DNA of 64,000 nt, taken from assembly GCF_029504655.1 (NCBI RefSeq), contig NZ_JAQFIL010000001.1, positions 2,113,001-2,177,000 of the forward strand, in the 5' to 3' direction. Under the pieces are notes generated by a model. The model did not search any database, was not told where the DNA came from, and saw nothing but the letters and a program-made list of their open reading frames with translations. Below are positions 55,940-64,000 of this stretch, piece after piece. A program made the position numbers and the translations under genes. The stretch is from Catalinimonas alkaloidigena (GTDB lineage: Bacteria > Bacteroidota > Bacteroidia > Cytophagales > Cyclobacteriaceae). The stretch's first letter is position 1. The number at the start of each line of letters is the position of its first letter.

Positions 55940-58591
55940 GCTTTTCAGGGCCTCTACCGGATTGGCTCTGGCGCTTGCAAATGTTTTGTAGCTTACCGTT
56001 AAAAATGAGATAAGTAAAAGTATCAGTCCGGGAATGAGAAATAAGTCAATGCCCAGGCCAACTTTGTAAGCATAATTCTCAAGCCAGGCTTTCCCTCCGA
56101 TGATGATAGCCGGAACAGCAAGTCCAATGGCGATCAGCAGTAGTATCAGGTACTCACGAGACAAGAGTATCATCAGATGTCCTACACCAGCTCCCAGCAC
56201 TTTACGGATACCAATTTCCTTAATGCGCAAAGTGGCAGAGTAGGAGACAAGTGCGAACAGCCCAATGCAGGCAATGAAGATTGCGAGTGCTGAAAAGGCT
56301 GAGAACAGATTCCTAAACTGAAGATCCGCCTGATACTGTCGGTTAAAGGCATCATCTAAGAAAAAGTATTGAAAAGGGTCGTCTGGATAAATCTGCTGAT
56401 AAGCGTCTTCAATGTGAGCAATACTTTCATCAATATCCGACATATTCATTTTGATAGAAAAATAAGCACCATAATATCTATCCACTGTAAATAAGATTGG
56501 TAAATGAGTAGTTTTGAGCGAACTCCAATGTATATTTTCAACTATCCCTAATATTTTCAAGGTATCACCAAAAACCAGAAGATGCTTATTAAGTGCTTCT
56601 TCAGGTGAACCTAATCCGTAAGTTTTTACAGCTTCTTCATTGAGGATGAGCCACTCATAATTAGATATTTCAGCAGGCAATTCTCTTTTAGCAAGGTACT
56701 TCATATCATAAGTGTCAGTGATATAGGAATCTGTAAAAATTACCATTCCTTCTTTGGCAGCACTTTCTGGCTCACCCAATTTTCGGGCGTTCCAGCCCCC
56801 CATGTATCCTCTGCCGGGAATGTGACTGGTGCCGCTGATAGAAGTAATAGTATGATGCTGTAGCACTTCTGTTTCAAAAGTTTCAAACAGTGATATCAAA
56901 GCCTCTTGTCCATCCTGGATGGCTACGCGAGGTCCATTTACTATCAAAATTCTTTCCAGTTCAAAACCCAGATCCTGATCCTTCATAAAAGTGATTTGCT
57001 GGTACACCAGATAGGTGCCTGAAATGAGCAATACGGACATCAGAAATTGAAAGGCAATCAACCCTTTTCTCAGACTAAAGCCTCTTCCCGGACTGATGGT
57101 GATGAATTTGAGTACCTTGAGTGGGTTAAAAGAAGGCAACACAAAAGACGGGTAAATGCCGGAGAGTAATGTTCCAAAAAGGATGATCAGAAAAAAAGCA
57201 GCCCAAAATTCCGGGATTTGCAATACATTGAAAGTAAGCTCAATTCCAATGATGTTATTAAGCACAGGCAAAGAAAAATAGGCAATCCCAATAGCTATTG
57301 TTCCGGCGGTCAGGTTGATCATACATGATTCCACCATAAACTGACTGATTAACTGATTTTTCAATGCGCCAATAGTTTTGCGCACGCCAACTTCTTTGGC
57401 TCTTTGCATGGCATGTGCCGTTGAGAGATTAATGTAATTGACCCAGGCCATCATGAGGATGAAAAGCCCAATCATAGCAAAAAAGCGCACATTTTGTATG
57501 TTACCCGGACTGCTCGCCAGGTCTTTGGGAAAATTTGATCTCAGGTGGATATCAGTGAGTGGCTGAAGTCCGATTTTCCAGTAAGAATCAGATTTTGACA
57601 AGCCCTCGCCCACATGACGGCTAACAAGCTGGTCAAGCTTTTCATTGAGATTGTCTGCTTGAACTTCATCATTAGTTTGTATATAAGTCACAAAACGCTC
57701 CCAGTCCCAGCCATCATCATGATTTTTGAAGGGGCCGTAACGGCTAAGTAGATAATCAATGGGCAAAAGAAAATCAAACTGTAGATGAGTGTTGGCGGGT
57801 AAAGCTTCCAGCACACCACTCACAGTAAAACTTCCGCTCAATACTCCGGCACTGATCTCTATCGTTTTTCCTAGGGGATTGCTGTCGCCAAAATATTTGA
57901 TTGCCATTGCTTCGGTGAGCAGAATATTGTGTTGCTCATTGAGGGAGGTTTTTGCCAGGCCTTGCTTGAGAGGAAAGCTGAACATTTCCAGAAAAGCACT
58001 GTCTACGTACCATATCCTACCTTCCTGTTCCTGATATTTTTCATCACTTTCAGGATTGATGACTGTCATGCCTATATCATCAGGGTAGACACGCACAAAA
58101 GTTTCTACTCCCGGAATTTCTGCTTTTGCCGTTGGACCAAGTCCATATGTGGTGTAAACGCCTGTACCTAAATTCTCTCCATTCCGAATGGTAGTTTGCG
58201 TAAGGCGGTAAATATTTTCCGCATCCTCATGAAACTTGTCATAGCTCAACTCAAAATGAATGTACTGATAGATCAACAGGGCAACTCCCATGCCTACCGC
58301 TAGCCCGAGAATGTTGATGGCAGAGTAGAATTTATGCCGAAGCAGAACACGGGTGCTTATGTTAAAGTAGTGTCGGAACATGGCAGGTTGGGTTAAGTAT
58401 ATGTGAGGGAAAGAGCGAATAAGTGAAGGACGAAAAAGTCCAATTACCTGAAAAAAATATTTCCATTGCACAAAACGAAGCTCTTCATCTTTATTTCGCT
58501 GATACATCTCTTCCAGATCTCCTACAATTTCATCATAGTAATCAGGATGGCAGAACCATCGGAAGAGGCGTTGGGCAAAGCGTTTGATCAT
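55934..58591 (-). CDS. FtsX/MacB-type ABC permease with N-terminal permease-prefix domain
   Basis: Membrane protein of 885 residues. The first about 75 residues (RLFRWFCHPDYYDEIVGDLEEMY) form the permease-prefix domain seen only in PadR-linked members. A MacB periplasmic core-type region follows TM1 (about 100-350), then an FtsX domain (RAKEVGVRKTIGALKNQLISQFMVES). A second core and FtsX half end the protein (RIKEIGIRKVLGAGVGHLMILLSREY). No ATPase gene is adjacent. Such permeases are highly duplicated in Cytophagales and are often called antimicrobial peptide or macrolide exporters without proof. The ATG overlaps the PadR stop by four bases. Confidence 0.92.
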   Translation of the reverse strand: MIKRFAQRLFRWFCHPDYYDEIVGDLEEMYQRNKDEELRFVQWKYFFQVIGLFRPSLIRSFPHIYLTQPAMFRHYFNISTRVLLRHKFYSAINILGLAVGMGVALLIYQYIHFELSYDKFHEDAENIYRLTQTTIRNGENLGTGVYTTYGLGPTAKAEIPGVETFVRVYPDDIGMTVINPESDEKYQEQEGRIWYVDSAFLEMFSFPLKQGLAKTSLNEQHNILLTEAMAIKYFGDSNPLGKTIEISAGVLSGSFTVSGVLEALPANTHLQFDFLLPIDYLLSRYGPFKNHDDGWDWERFVTYIQTNDEVQADNLNEKLDQLVSRHVGEGLSKSDSYWKIGLQPLTDIHLRSNFPKDLASSPGNIQNVRFFAMIGLFILMMAWVNYINLSTAHAMQRAKEVGVRKTIGALKNQLISQFMVESCMINLTAGTIAIGIAYFSLPVLNNIIGIELTFNVLQIPEFWAAFFLIILFGTLLSGIYPSFVLPSFNPLKVLKFITISPGRGFSLRKGLIAFQFLMSVLLISGTYLVYQQITFMKDQDLGFELERILIVNGPRVAIQDGQEALISLFETFETEVLQHHTITSISGTSHIPGRGYMGGWNARKLGEPESAAKEGMVIFTDSYITDTYDMKYLAKRELPAEISNYEWLILNEEAVKTYGLGSPEEALNKHLLVFGDTLKILGIVENIHWSSLKTTHLPILFTVDRYYGAYFSIKMNMSDIDESIAHIEDAYQQIYPDDPFQYFFLDDAFNRQYQADLQFRNLFSAFSALAIFIACIGLFALVSYSATLRIKEIGIRKVLGAGVGHLMILLSREYLILLLIAIGLAVPAIIIGGKAWLENYAYKVGLGIDLFLIPGLILLLISFLTVSYKTFASARANPVEALKSE

Positions 58592-58926
58592 GTATATTTG
58601 AAGTCAAACGCGATTTTGGGGATTGCCCTCCATAGCTTCAGGCGTATGTCTTTGTTTTTCTGTAAAGCCTGTTTGCCAAAGGCGGTAATGGTATAATATC
58701 GTTTGGGCTTGCCTCCTCGCTGTGCATTGAATTCACCCTCACGTGATTCCAGATATCCCTTTTTTTCCATTCTTTTTAAGGCTGCCTGTAATGCTCCCAC
58801 ACTCACATTTCGTTGTGCCTTTTCTTCTATCGCATCCTTGATCGCTCCGCCATAAGCCTCATCATAGAGCACCCCAACAGTAAGTAAAACGATCTCTTCA
58901 AATTCACCCATTGGATATGTTTTCAT
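58588..58926 (-). CDS. PadR-family transcriptional regulator
   Basis: DNA-binding protein of 112 residues. The winged helix has LLTVGVLYDEAYGGAIKDAIEEKAQRNVSVGALQAALKRMEKKGYLESREGE, with the recognition helix at about 44-56, and the wing GKPKRYYTITAFGKQAL. The C-terminal dimer helix is short, as in the compact PadR subgroup. It overlaps the permease ATG by four bases, so it almost certainly controls this operon. Paired direct repeats upstream (58971-59023) are candidate operators. Confidence 0.92.
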   Translation of the reverse strand: MKTYPMGEFEEIVLLTVGVLYDEAYGGAIKDAIEEKAQRNVSVGALQAALKRMEKKGYLESREGEFNAQRGGKPKRYYTITAFGKQALQKNKDIRLKLWRAIPKIAFDFKYT

Positions 58927-58970
58927 TCAGATAATTATCGTTAGTCTTAAGTCAATTATCAATCTCTTGT

Positions 58971-59023
58971 TTGTAGTATTGTAATAAAGAAAACAATGAG
59001 TCAATTTCCTAATTGTAGTATTG
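58971..59023. promoter_or_regulatory. 11 bp direct repeats upstream of padR, candidate operator
   Basis: TTGTAGTATTG occurs at 58971-58981 and again at 59013-59023, exactly 42 bases apart, about four helical turns. Both copies lie in the non-coding region upstream of the PadR start at 58926. The spacing suits two dimers on one face of the helix. No experimental or family motif is claimed. Confidence 0.45.
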
Positions 59024-59059
59024 ATAAATATTGATATTTTTCGTGCCTTTATCTGATAC

Positions 59060-59092
59060 AAAAAAATAGCATCATCTATTGATAATGCTATT
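59060..59092 (-). terminator. Terminator for the hydrolase-fold/phosphoribosyltransferase operon
   Basis: AATAGCATCATC at 59065-59076 pairs with GATAATGCTATT at 59081-59092 with one mismatch and a four-base loop. On the minus strand it is followed by a T run (A run at 59060-59066 on the plus strand). It lies about 30 bases after the stop at 59121. Confidence 0.75.
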
Positions 59093-59120
59093 GTTGAGCA
59101 ACATAATTCCTAAGCCTTAT

Positions 59121-59765
59121 TTAAAGGTGTCTAATGAACCATTCCTTACTGAGGCCGATTACTTTTTCTAGAGCAGACTCCGTTTCAAAGCCTTTACCCG
59201 CATCACGAATGACTTCCATTTTTGATGAAGTGTTGAAGTGTGGCAATGATTTTTCATGCTGGACGACATTTGCATTGTCCATATCGCCACAAATAAACAA
59301 GAGCGGTATATCTATCTTCTTCAGCGCATCAAAAGCCAGATCCGGACGTCCACCTAAAGACACTAATGCATTGATTTTATTTTCTACATTAACTACTGCT
59401 TCAAGGGCAGCGGCTGTCCCACTACCATAACTTAATAAGCCGATGCTCAGATGTTCCGTTTGGGGATTTTCTCCTGCCCAGTTTCTTATATCAGTAATTC
59501 GCTCAGCCTGTTTGTAGATATCCATGGCTTCAGCAGGGGAATCAGCCTCATCCGCTGTAAGCAAGTCTACGAATAAAGTAGCAAAGCCATAATTTTGAAA
59601 CCTTTCCGCGATCTTAAGAAATCGTTTGTCCTGTGTTGCTTTTCCATGTTCGTCTACAAAAAGAATGATGGCCTGACTCTCTTCGGGAATCAGGAGCTTG
59701 CCGGAAAGTACTCTGTTTTGCGAACTGATATTTATACTATCGTTAAATGAAACTGACTTTTCCAT
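59121..59765 (-). CDS. Dienelactone-hydrolase-fold protein, probably catalytically inactive
   Basis: Alpha/beta-hydrolase-fold protein, 214 residues, closest to the C-terminal half of phosphoribosyltransferase-hydrolase fusions such as mycobacterial Rv0571c. GGRPDLAFDALKKIDIPLLFICGDMD is the family's well-conserved core, keeping the Asp at about 163. The nucleophile elbow, usually GASTG, reads SYGSG here, with Gly 114 at the Ser position. The usual THLFEE segment reads GKGFET, with Lys 191 at the His position. Two of three catalytic residues therefore appear lost, from my remembered family pattern. It lies 20 bases after the phosphoribosyltransferase gene. Confidence 0.8.
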   Translation of the reverse strand: MEKSVSFNDSINISSQNRVLSGKLLIPEESQAIILFVDEHGKATQDKRFLKIAERFQNYGFATLFVDLLTADEADSPAEAMDIYKQAERITDIRNWAGENPQTEHLSIGLLSYGSGTAAALEAVVNVENKINALVSLGGRPDLAFDALKKIDIPLLFICGDMDNANVVQHEKSLPHFNTSSKMEVIRDAGKGFETESALEKVIGLSKEWFIRHL

Positions 59766-59785
59766 AATATGAATACTTTAAAAAA

Positions 59786-60394
59786 TTACGAGTTTAATAT
59801 TGAAATAACCTCTTCATCATTTACCTGATGAAATTCCTCATAAAACTGACTTATTGCCGAAAAATTTTCTGGACATTCTAATACAACACATTCATCTACC
59901 GCTTCACTGATTTTCTTTACGCTTTCCGGAGGTGCCACAGGGACAGCTACTACAATTTTATCAGGCTTTTGTTTTCTTAACAGTTTGATCGTAGCCATCA
60001 TTGTATTTCCTGTAGCGATTCCGTCATCTACCAATATGACTGTATATCCTCCCCAGGCAAGGCAATCCTTCTTACCTGTATATTTCTCATAACGTTCACG
60101 AAGAAGCCTTCTTGTCTCTTCAGCTTTTTCGTTGAAGTATTTTTCAGGGATGCTAAGCTTGCTAATGGCAACCTCACTATCCATACTCACAGCACCCACT
60201 GCCAGTTCAGGATTTCTGGGATGACCAATTTTTTTTGTCATAACCACATCAAAAGGCACTGAAAGCTGATCAGCTATAATCTTGGCCATAAGCACCCCTC
60301 CCCGAGGAATACCTAATACAATAAGTTTATCCTTCGGTAGGTGCTTCAACTTTTGACCTAAATCAATAGCGGCTTCTTCACGGTTATTAATCAT
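59786..60394 (-). CDS. Phosphoribosyltransferase-family protein
   Basis: Type I PRTase-fold protein, 202 residues. The PRPP-binding loop VILVDDGIATGNTM is canonical at about residues 117-130. The N-terminal region has LIVLGIPRGGVLMAKIIADQL and MTKKIGHPRNPELAVGAV, typical of the group fused to dienelactone-hydrolase domains in actinobacteria. Here the two halves are separate adjacent genes. The frame reaches a TTG at 60415; the ATG at 60394 fits the family start better. Substrate base is unknown for this group. Confidence 0.88.
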   Translation of the reverse strand: MINNREEAAIDLGQKLKHLPKDKLIVLGIPRGGVLMAKIIADQLSVPFDVVMTKKIGHPRNPELAVGAVSMDSEVAISKLSIPEKYFNEKAEETRRLLRERYEKYTGKKDCLAWGGYTVILVDDGIATGNTMMATIKLLRKQKPDKIVVAVPVAPPESVKKISEAVDECVVLECPENFSAISQFYEEFHQVNDEEVISILNS

Positions 60395-60669
60395 TTTCCA
60401 AAAAATTATCGTCAACTAGTTTAAAAAATGTTTTACTCTGTACATTATTATACAAGCAAGAAAGGGCTTAAGTTTACTATTTTTTGCAATAGGTCAGAAG
60501 GGATTGAGAAAATGCGCTACATTAACATTCCAAAGGCAACTATTTGAGATGTACAGTGGCGATAAATCAGTGCTTAATAATTTTTGAGATATGCTTTTTT
60601 TTAGCTGAATAGGGCCTTTTGTTTTTGGCTTACAAAGCTTGAGAATTTAAATAATGAAAACCAAAAAGT

Positions 60670-60957
60670 ATGCAGCACGCTATTAAACAGGAAGAAAAAG
60701 AGAGTAAAGGGAGCTTTTATATTGAAAAGGAGGCAAGTCGAGTGGCAGAGATGACGTATTCCAAAGCAGGAGATGCCATGATCATCATAGATCATACCGA
60801 AGTAGATGACGCTCTGAGAGGTACAGGAACGGGAGAGGCTCTTGTAGAAGCAGCAGTAAGCTGGGCAAGAGAAAATAAGAAAAAAATTATGCCACTATGC
60901 CCTTTTGCTAACTCAGTTTTTAGGAAGAATCCCTCATATCAGGACGTATTGAAATGA
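60670..60957 (+). CDS. Small GNAT-fold N-acetyltransferase (YjdJ-like)
   Basis: Compact acetyltransferase of 95 residues (Acetyltransf_CG type). The acetyl-CoA loop is RGTGTGEALVEAAVSWARE, followed by KKIMPLCPFANSVFRKNPSYQDVL, which matches the family end closely. The front half gives strands GSFYIEKE, AEMTYSK and MIIIDHTEV. These minimal GNAT proteins have no well-established substrate. Single gene between a minus-strand operon and a convergent MFS gene. Confidence 0.9.
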   Translation: MQHAIKQEEKESKGSFYIEKEASRVAEMTYSKAGDAMIIIDHTEVDDALRGTGTGEALVEAAVSWARENKKKIMPLCPFANSVFRKNPSYQDVLK

Positions 60958-61002
60958 CATTAGTTAGTATGCTAGCTGAGCAAATTCAGTAATGTAATTT
61001 CA
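60950..61002. other. Inverted repeat overlapping the GNAT stop
   Basis: TGAAATGACATTA at 60950-60962 and TAATGTAATTTCA at 60990-61002 are reverse complements with one mismatch and a 27-base spacer. It lies between convergent genes and may act in termination, though it has no T run. Confidence 0.35.
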
Positions 61003-61061
61003 TACTCATCACTTTTAAAGAATCAATTCTTAAGACTGTTGGTGAATACGAGCACAAATCC

Positions 61062-62309
61062 CTAGGCTTTTGCTACCTGCTTTTTCTGGCTTTCGGTTGC
61101 ACGAATGGCTACCCAACTCATGCTGGTAATCAAGCCGATGGCTGCAATGGAGGCGATTAAAGTAGCATTGGGGTTTCTTTCCATACCAAAACCTATAATG
61201 ACTGGCCCAACGGCCGAGGCAAGCACCATCAGGGTAGTGGTCATGCTTTTGATAGCACCCAGATGACGTACACCGTATATCTCAGCCCACAATGAAGCAC
61301 TGGTAAGGCCACTTAAACTAGCCGTTATGCCCGCCAGTATCATATAAATCATCGCCAGCCAGGGATGATTGCCCAGTAATAAAGTCCCCAGTCCCAGAGC
61401 AATGGGCAGAAGATAAAAAATAAAGACATTGCGGGAAGAAAAACTGTCTATCAGGCTTCCGGCAATAAAATTGGTGCTGATCCGGGCTATTCCAAAGCCT
61501 ACAAAACAACTGGCCATCCACTGCATGGTCCAACCTTTGGCTTCAGCCAGTAAATTCTGATGAATAAAGATGCCGGTAATAAAGAGAGGCAAAAAGATCA
61601 GGCCGGGAACCAACATATAAAACTTCCAGTCACGCAAGACCTCTTTGCGGGTAGCATTTTGAACGGCTGGTTCGTCCGTCGTTCTTTTTTGCTGCGCAGG
61701 ATCAGTCTTCTGAGGCACATACTGAAAAGGGTTGTTACTTTTGACCAGCATTATAGCCGTGGGCACAAATATGATCAGCGTAGCTGCTGCGAGAATTTGC
61801 CAGGTAGAAGGCCAGCCAAAGCTTTGTATCAGATAAATGATGACTACCGGCATGAAGGACTCTGCGATAGGCAAGCCCATGCTGGAGAGGGATAAAGCTT
61901 TACCCCGGGTGAGGTCAAAATAACGAGCGATAGAAGTAGAGCCAATCAATACCATCATGCCCTGACCAAAGAAGCGCAGGACTAGCATTCCAAAAAAGAG
62001 AATCAGAGTATTAGCAGAGAAAGAAGTGAGAAGGCAGGCAAGGGATAAACCTATTCCTGTGATCACACTGAGGTTGCGCAGGCGAAACTGATCAATAAGC
62101 TTACCGGCAAAGGGGAGTATCATCGCACTGCATACCGTAGCCAGACCATATATCAGACTGAAAGAGCTGTTGGTTACTGACAGGCTATCCACAAAGTAGG
62201 GTACAAACGTACTGATCAAGAAAGTCTGGCCCATGCAGGAGAAAAAATAGTGCAGCATGCCGTAGCCTAGATAATCAGGATAGCTACGTGCCAGGCGGAT
62301 GTAATTCAT
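61062..62309 (-). CDS. MFS transporter
   Basis: Major facilitator permease of 415 residues with twelve predicted membrane segments and a hydrophilic central loop (about 195-220, with QKTDPAQQKRTTDEP). First-half features are MILPFAGKLIDQFRLRN (motif A-like position) and GQGMMVLIGSTSIARYF. The pattern recalls monocarboxylate/oxalate-formate-type and nitrate/sugar MFS carriers, but the substrate cannot be told. It stands alone, divergent from nothing obvious, with the Gre-like gene 92 bases upstream on the same strand. Confidence 0.88.
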   Translation of the reverse strand: MNYIRLARSYPDYLGYGMLHYFFSCMGQTFLISTFVPYFVDSLSVTNSSFSLIYGLATVCSAMILPFAGKLIDQFRLRNLSVITGIGLSLACLLTSFSANTLILFFGMLVLRFFGQGMMVLIGSTSIARYFDLTRGKALSLSSMGLPIAESFMPVVIIYLIQSFGWPSTWQILAAATLIIFVPTAIMLVKSNNPFQYVPQKTDPAQQKRTTDEPAVQNATRKEVLRDWKFYMLVPGLIFLPLFITGIFIHQNLLAEAKGWTMQWMASCFVGFGIARISTNFIAGSLIDSFSSRNVFIFYLLPIALGLGTLLLGNHPWLAMIYMILAGITASLSGLTSASLWAEIYGVRHLGAIKSMTTTLMVLASAVGPVIIGFGMERNPNATLIASIAAIGLITSMSWVAIRATESQKKQVAKA

Positions 62310-62400
62310 AAGCTCTTTTGTGGTTTGGCCTTTGGTAAAACAGTTGAAAAAAATAAATAAGCAGCTAAGCTGGCTTAAAGTTCCTAAAAATGCTCTTTAA

Positions 62401-62868
62401 TTAAAATATTTGCAATATTTCATGCGTTTTGTTTTGAAAACCCCCTGTTTCTCCTGCTTTTTTTCCTTTCAGTGCTAATCCCAGAGGAGTATCGATAGAG
62501 ATAGCAAAGTATTCCTCGCCTTCCAGAAGTAAACGTCCGGCACTGATGGCAATATACAGCTTCAGATGATTGGTAACCACCAGTGCTCCTCTGTCTACCG
62601 ACTGTTTTGGCTGATCGGTACGAATCATCTGCAGGCTTTGCTGCTCATTTAATACTTCATGCATTTGTCGGCTGAGCTTTTCAGTTTCCAGTTGCATCAT
62701 CGCCCTGCCGGTCTCATGCTTGTCCCCTGCGCTGCTCTTGGTTTCCTGATTGGCGGCATCCTGTGCCTCTTTCAGGGCTGTTTTGATGTCTCTCAGTCGC
62801 TTTTCTAAACTGTCTTCGCAAGCCTGATGGAGCTTTTGCTTAAGGAGTGTGGCTTTTTGCTGATTCAT
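62401..62868 (-). CDS. GreA/GreB-like protein
   Basis: Soluble protein of 155 residues. The N-terminal part is a coiled-coil hairpin with the motif QDAANQETKSSAGDKHETGRAMMQLE, and the C-terminal part has ISIDTPLGLALKGKKAGET, the FKBP-like end of Gre factors. It is longer in the linker than GreA. Bacteroidota homologues are often mislabelled 3-oxoacyl-ACP synthase. The frame extends to a TTG at 62913; ATG 62868 (MNQQKATLLKQKL) is preferred. It may modulate RNA polymerase, but lacks proven activity. Confidence 0.78.
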   Translation of the reverse strand: MNQQKATLLKQKLHQACEDSLEKRLRDIKTALKEAQDAANQETKSSAGDKHETGRAMMQLETEKLSRQMHEVLNEQQSLQMIRTDQPKQSVDRGALVVTNHLKLYIAISAGRLLLEGEEYFAISIDTPLGLALKGKKAGETGGFQNKTHEILQIF

Positions 62869-63090
62869 GGATATGGAAGTGAAATAATGTGCTACATGCT
62901 TTAACCCTGACAAAAGTATATAATTATGCTCATCAAAGTATCAAATAAAAAGGATGCAGGCTCTTATAAACAATTATGCGTCATGCCGTCAGACATCTTA
63001 ACCGGAATAAAAGTTTATTTCTTGATAAGTGTGATATTTAGCATTGGCAGATGAATAATGAATTAAGGCATATGTATAAATTGATTTTTC

Positions 63091-63621
63091 ATGAAGTCAG
63101 AAGGTCAGCAAACCGTCTTTATCAAGGCTATGGAAGCACAAAAAGGCATCCTTTACAAGATTGCCAGCGCTTATTGTCATGATGAGGAAGACAGGAAAGA
63201 CCTGATACAGGAGATTATCATCCAGCTATGGCATGCCTTTCATAAATACGATAGTCGCTACAAGATGTCTACCTGGATTTACTGTATTGCCCTGAATGTA
63301 TCCATTTCATTTTATAAAAAGGAAAAGAGAAGAACACAGATCCTGCATCCTATGGCTCGTGGGAGCATCATTTTTACAACTGAGAATAGTTCATCAGAGG
63401 AAATTAAGCCTGATCTCAGGAGGTTACAGCAGTATATCGCAGAACTGCGTGAAATTGACAAAGCTTTGATCATACTTCACCTGGAAGGCCATGATCATCA
63501 GGAGATTGCCGAGATAATGGGTATCACTACTAGCAATGTATCCAGCAGGATCTTAAGAATTAAAGCACGCATAAAGCAGAAGTTTCAACAGTTAAGCAAA
63601 CACAAACATGAACGACATTGA
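63091..63621 (+). CDS. ECF RNA polymerase sigma factor
   Basis: Sigma factor of 176 residues. Region 2 includes KGILYKIASAYCHDEEDRKDLIQEIIIQLWHAFHKYD and STWIYCIALNVSISFYKKEKRR. Region 4 includes ALIILHLEGHDHQEIAEIMGITTSNVSSRILRIKARIKQ. It is not FecI-like; the pattern fits Bacteroidota sigmas paired with a small membrane protein. The next gene overlaps it by 14 bases and is interrupted by a stop codon. Confidence 0.92.
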   Translation: MKSEGQQTVFIKAMEAQKGILYKIASAYCHDEEDRKDLIQEIIIQLWHAFHKYDSRYKMSTWIYCIALNVSISFYKKEKRRTQILHPMARGSIIFTTENSSSEEIKPDLRRLQQYIAELREIDKALIILHLEGHDHQEIAEIMGITTSNVSSRILRIKARIKQKFQQLSKHKHERH

Positions 63622-64000
63622 ACTCAACAAACTTTGGAAAAGTCAGGACGAAAAACTGGATCAGTTGCTGATGATCAACCAGGAACTCCTGAAAGAAACG
63701 ATCCGCAATAAAGCCAACACGACCTTAGCCAGGGCTAAGTCTGCCAAATAACTGGGCATCATACTGGGTATAGCCTGGATACTGTTTCTGGATACGCTTT
63801 TCATCCTGGGCTGGCGGTCAGGCAGTATTTTTTTTACTGTTTCGGTAGGGGCGATTTCGCTATGTACCAAAACCGCTTTGCTCACCTATATTTATCATTT
63901 GGTGTTGATTCAAAAGGCCAGTTGTGCGGATACCATTGTGGATATGCAGCAGAAAATTGCCAAGATCAAAACTTCAAGTATACAGGTATTACGCATAGTA
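63608..64000 (+). pseudogene. Sigma-linked membrane protein interrupted by in-frame TAA, cut by window edge
   Basis: The frame starts at ATG 63608 (MNDIELNKLWKSQDEKLDQLL), overlapping the sigma gene by 14 bases. It reads 47 residues, then meets TAA at 63749-63751. The same frame continues without another stop to the window edge, with two hydrophobic segments (LGIILGIAWILFLDTLFIL and FFTVSVGAISLCT) and a polar tail. This is the layout of small membrane partners of ECF sigmas in Bacteroidota. One substitution would restore the gene, so it is a recent nonsense mutation, a sequencing error, or a site of read-through. Confidence 0.75.

Overview
The window looks like chromosome from a Bacteroidota member, most likely a marine-type Cytophagales. 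Support comes from four SusC/SusD-type genes pairs' worth of hallmarks (three SusC/SusD pairs), two FecI/FecR sigma/anti-sigma pairs, type IX secretion (T9SS) C-terminal tails, a PadR gene coupled to a 'permease prefix' FtsX-type ABC permease, and A-rich leaders without strong Shine-Dalgarno sites. The placement is inferred from gene content only; no rRNA or marker gene is present. I saw no tRNA, CRISPR array, complete insertion sequence or phage gene.

Layout. 1-5697 (minus): an OMP-MFP-RND efflux operon whose RND gene runs off the left edge. 6134-17358 (plus): an ABC sugar importer with two tandem binding proteins, followed by a Gfo/Idh/MocA dehydrogenase, a RuBisCO-like protein (RLP), a DUF1537-type kinase, an ApnO-like oxidoisomerase and an ApnL-like lactonase. 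This set matches the oxidative D-apiose pathway: D-apiose -> apionolactone -> apionate -> 3-oxo-isoapionate -> its 4-phosphate -> RLP-catalysed C-C cleavage. 17581-18300: an SDR of unknown role. 18491-24193 (minus): a second tripartite RND efflux operon.

25156-38478 (plus): sigma factor, FecR, SusC(STN)/SusD, a second SusC/SusD pair whose SusC lacks the STN and carboxypeptidase-like domains, and a DUF1735/DUF5627-type lipoprotein. No glycanase is present. 39520-51374 (plus): a second FecI/FecR-SusC(STN)/SusD locus followed by a sulfatase and two tandem lipoprotein FAD-dependent oxidoreductases, suggesting uptake and processing of a sulfated glycan or sulfated small molecule. 51630-51821: the broken tail of a T9SS-secreted PKD protein. 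52208-55891: a large T9SS cargo with Kelch repeats, PKD domains and three copies of a carbohydrate-binding-like module.

55934-64000: a PadR/ABC-permease pair, a phosphoribosyltransferase plus dienelactone-hydrolase-fold protein that appears to have lost its catalytic Ser and His, a small GNAT protein, an MFS transporter, a GreA/GreB-like protein, and an ECF sigma factor overlapping a membrane protein gene interrupted by an in-frame TAA.

The most coherent biology is the apiose cluster: a RuBisCO-like protein that keeps the carbamylation-site motif but lacks other carboxylase residues, in a complete import-and-catabolism operon with duplicated binding proteins. Bacteroidota could meet apiose in plant rhamnogalacturonan II or seagrass apiogalacturonan.
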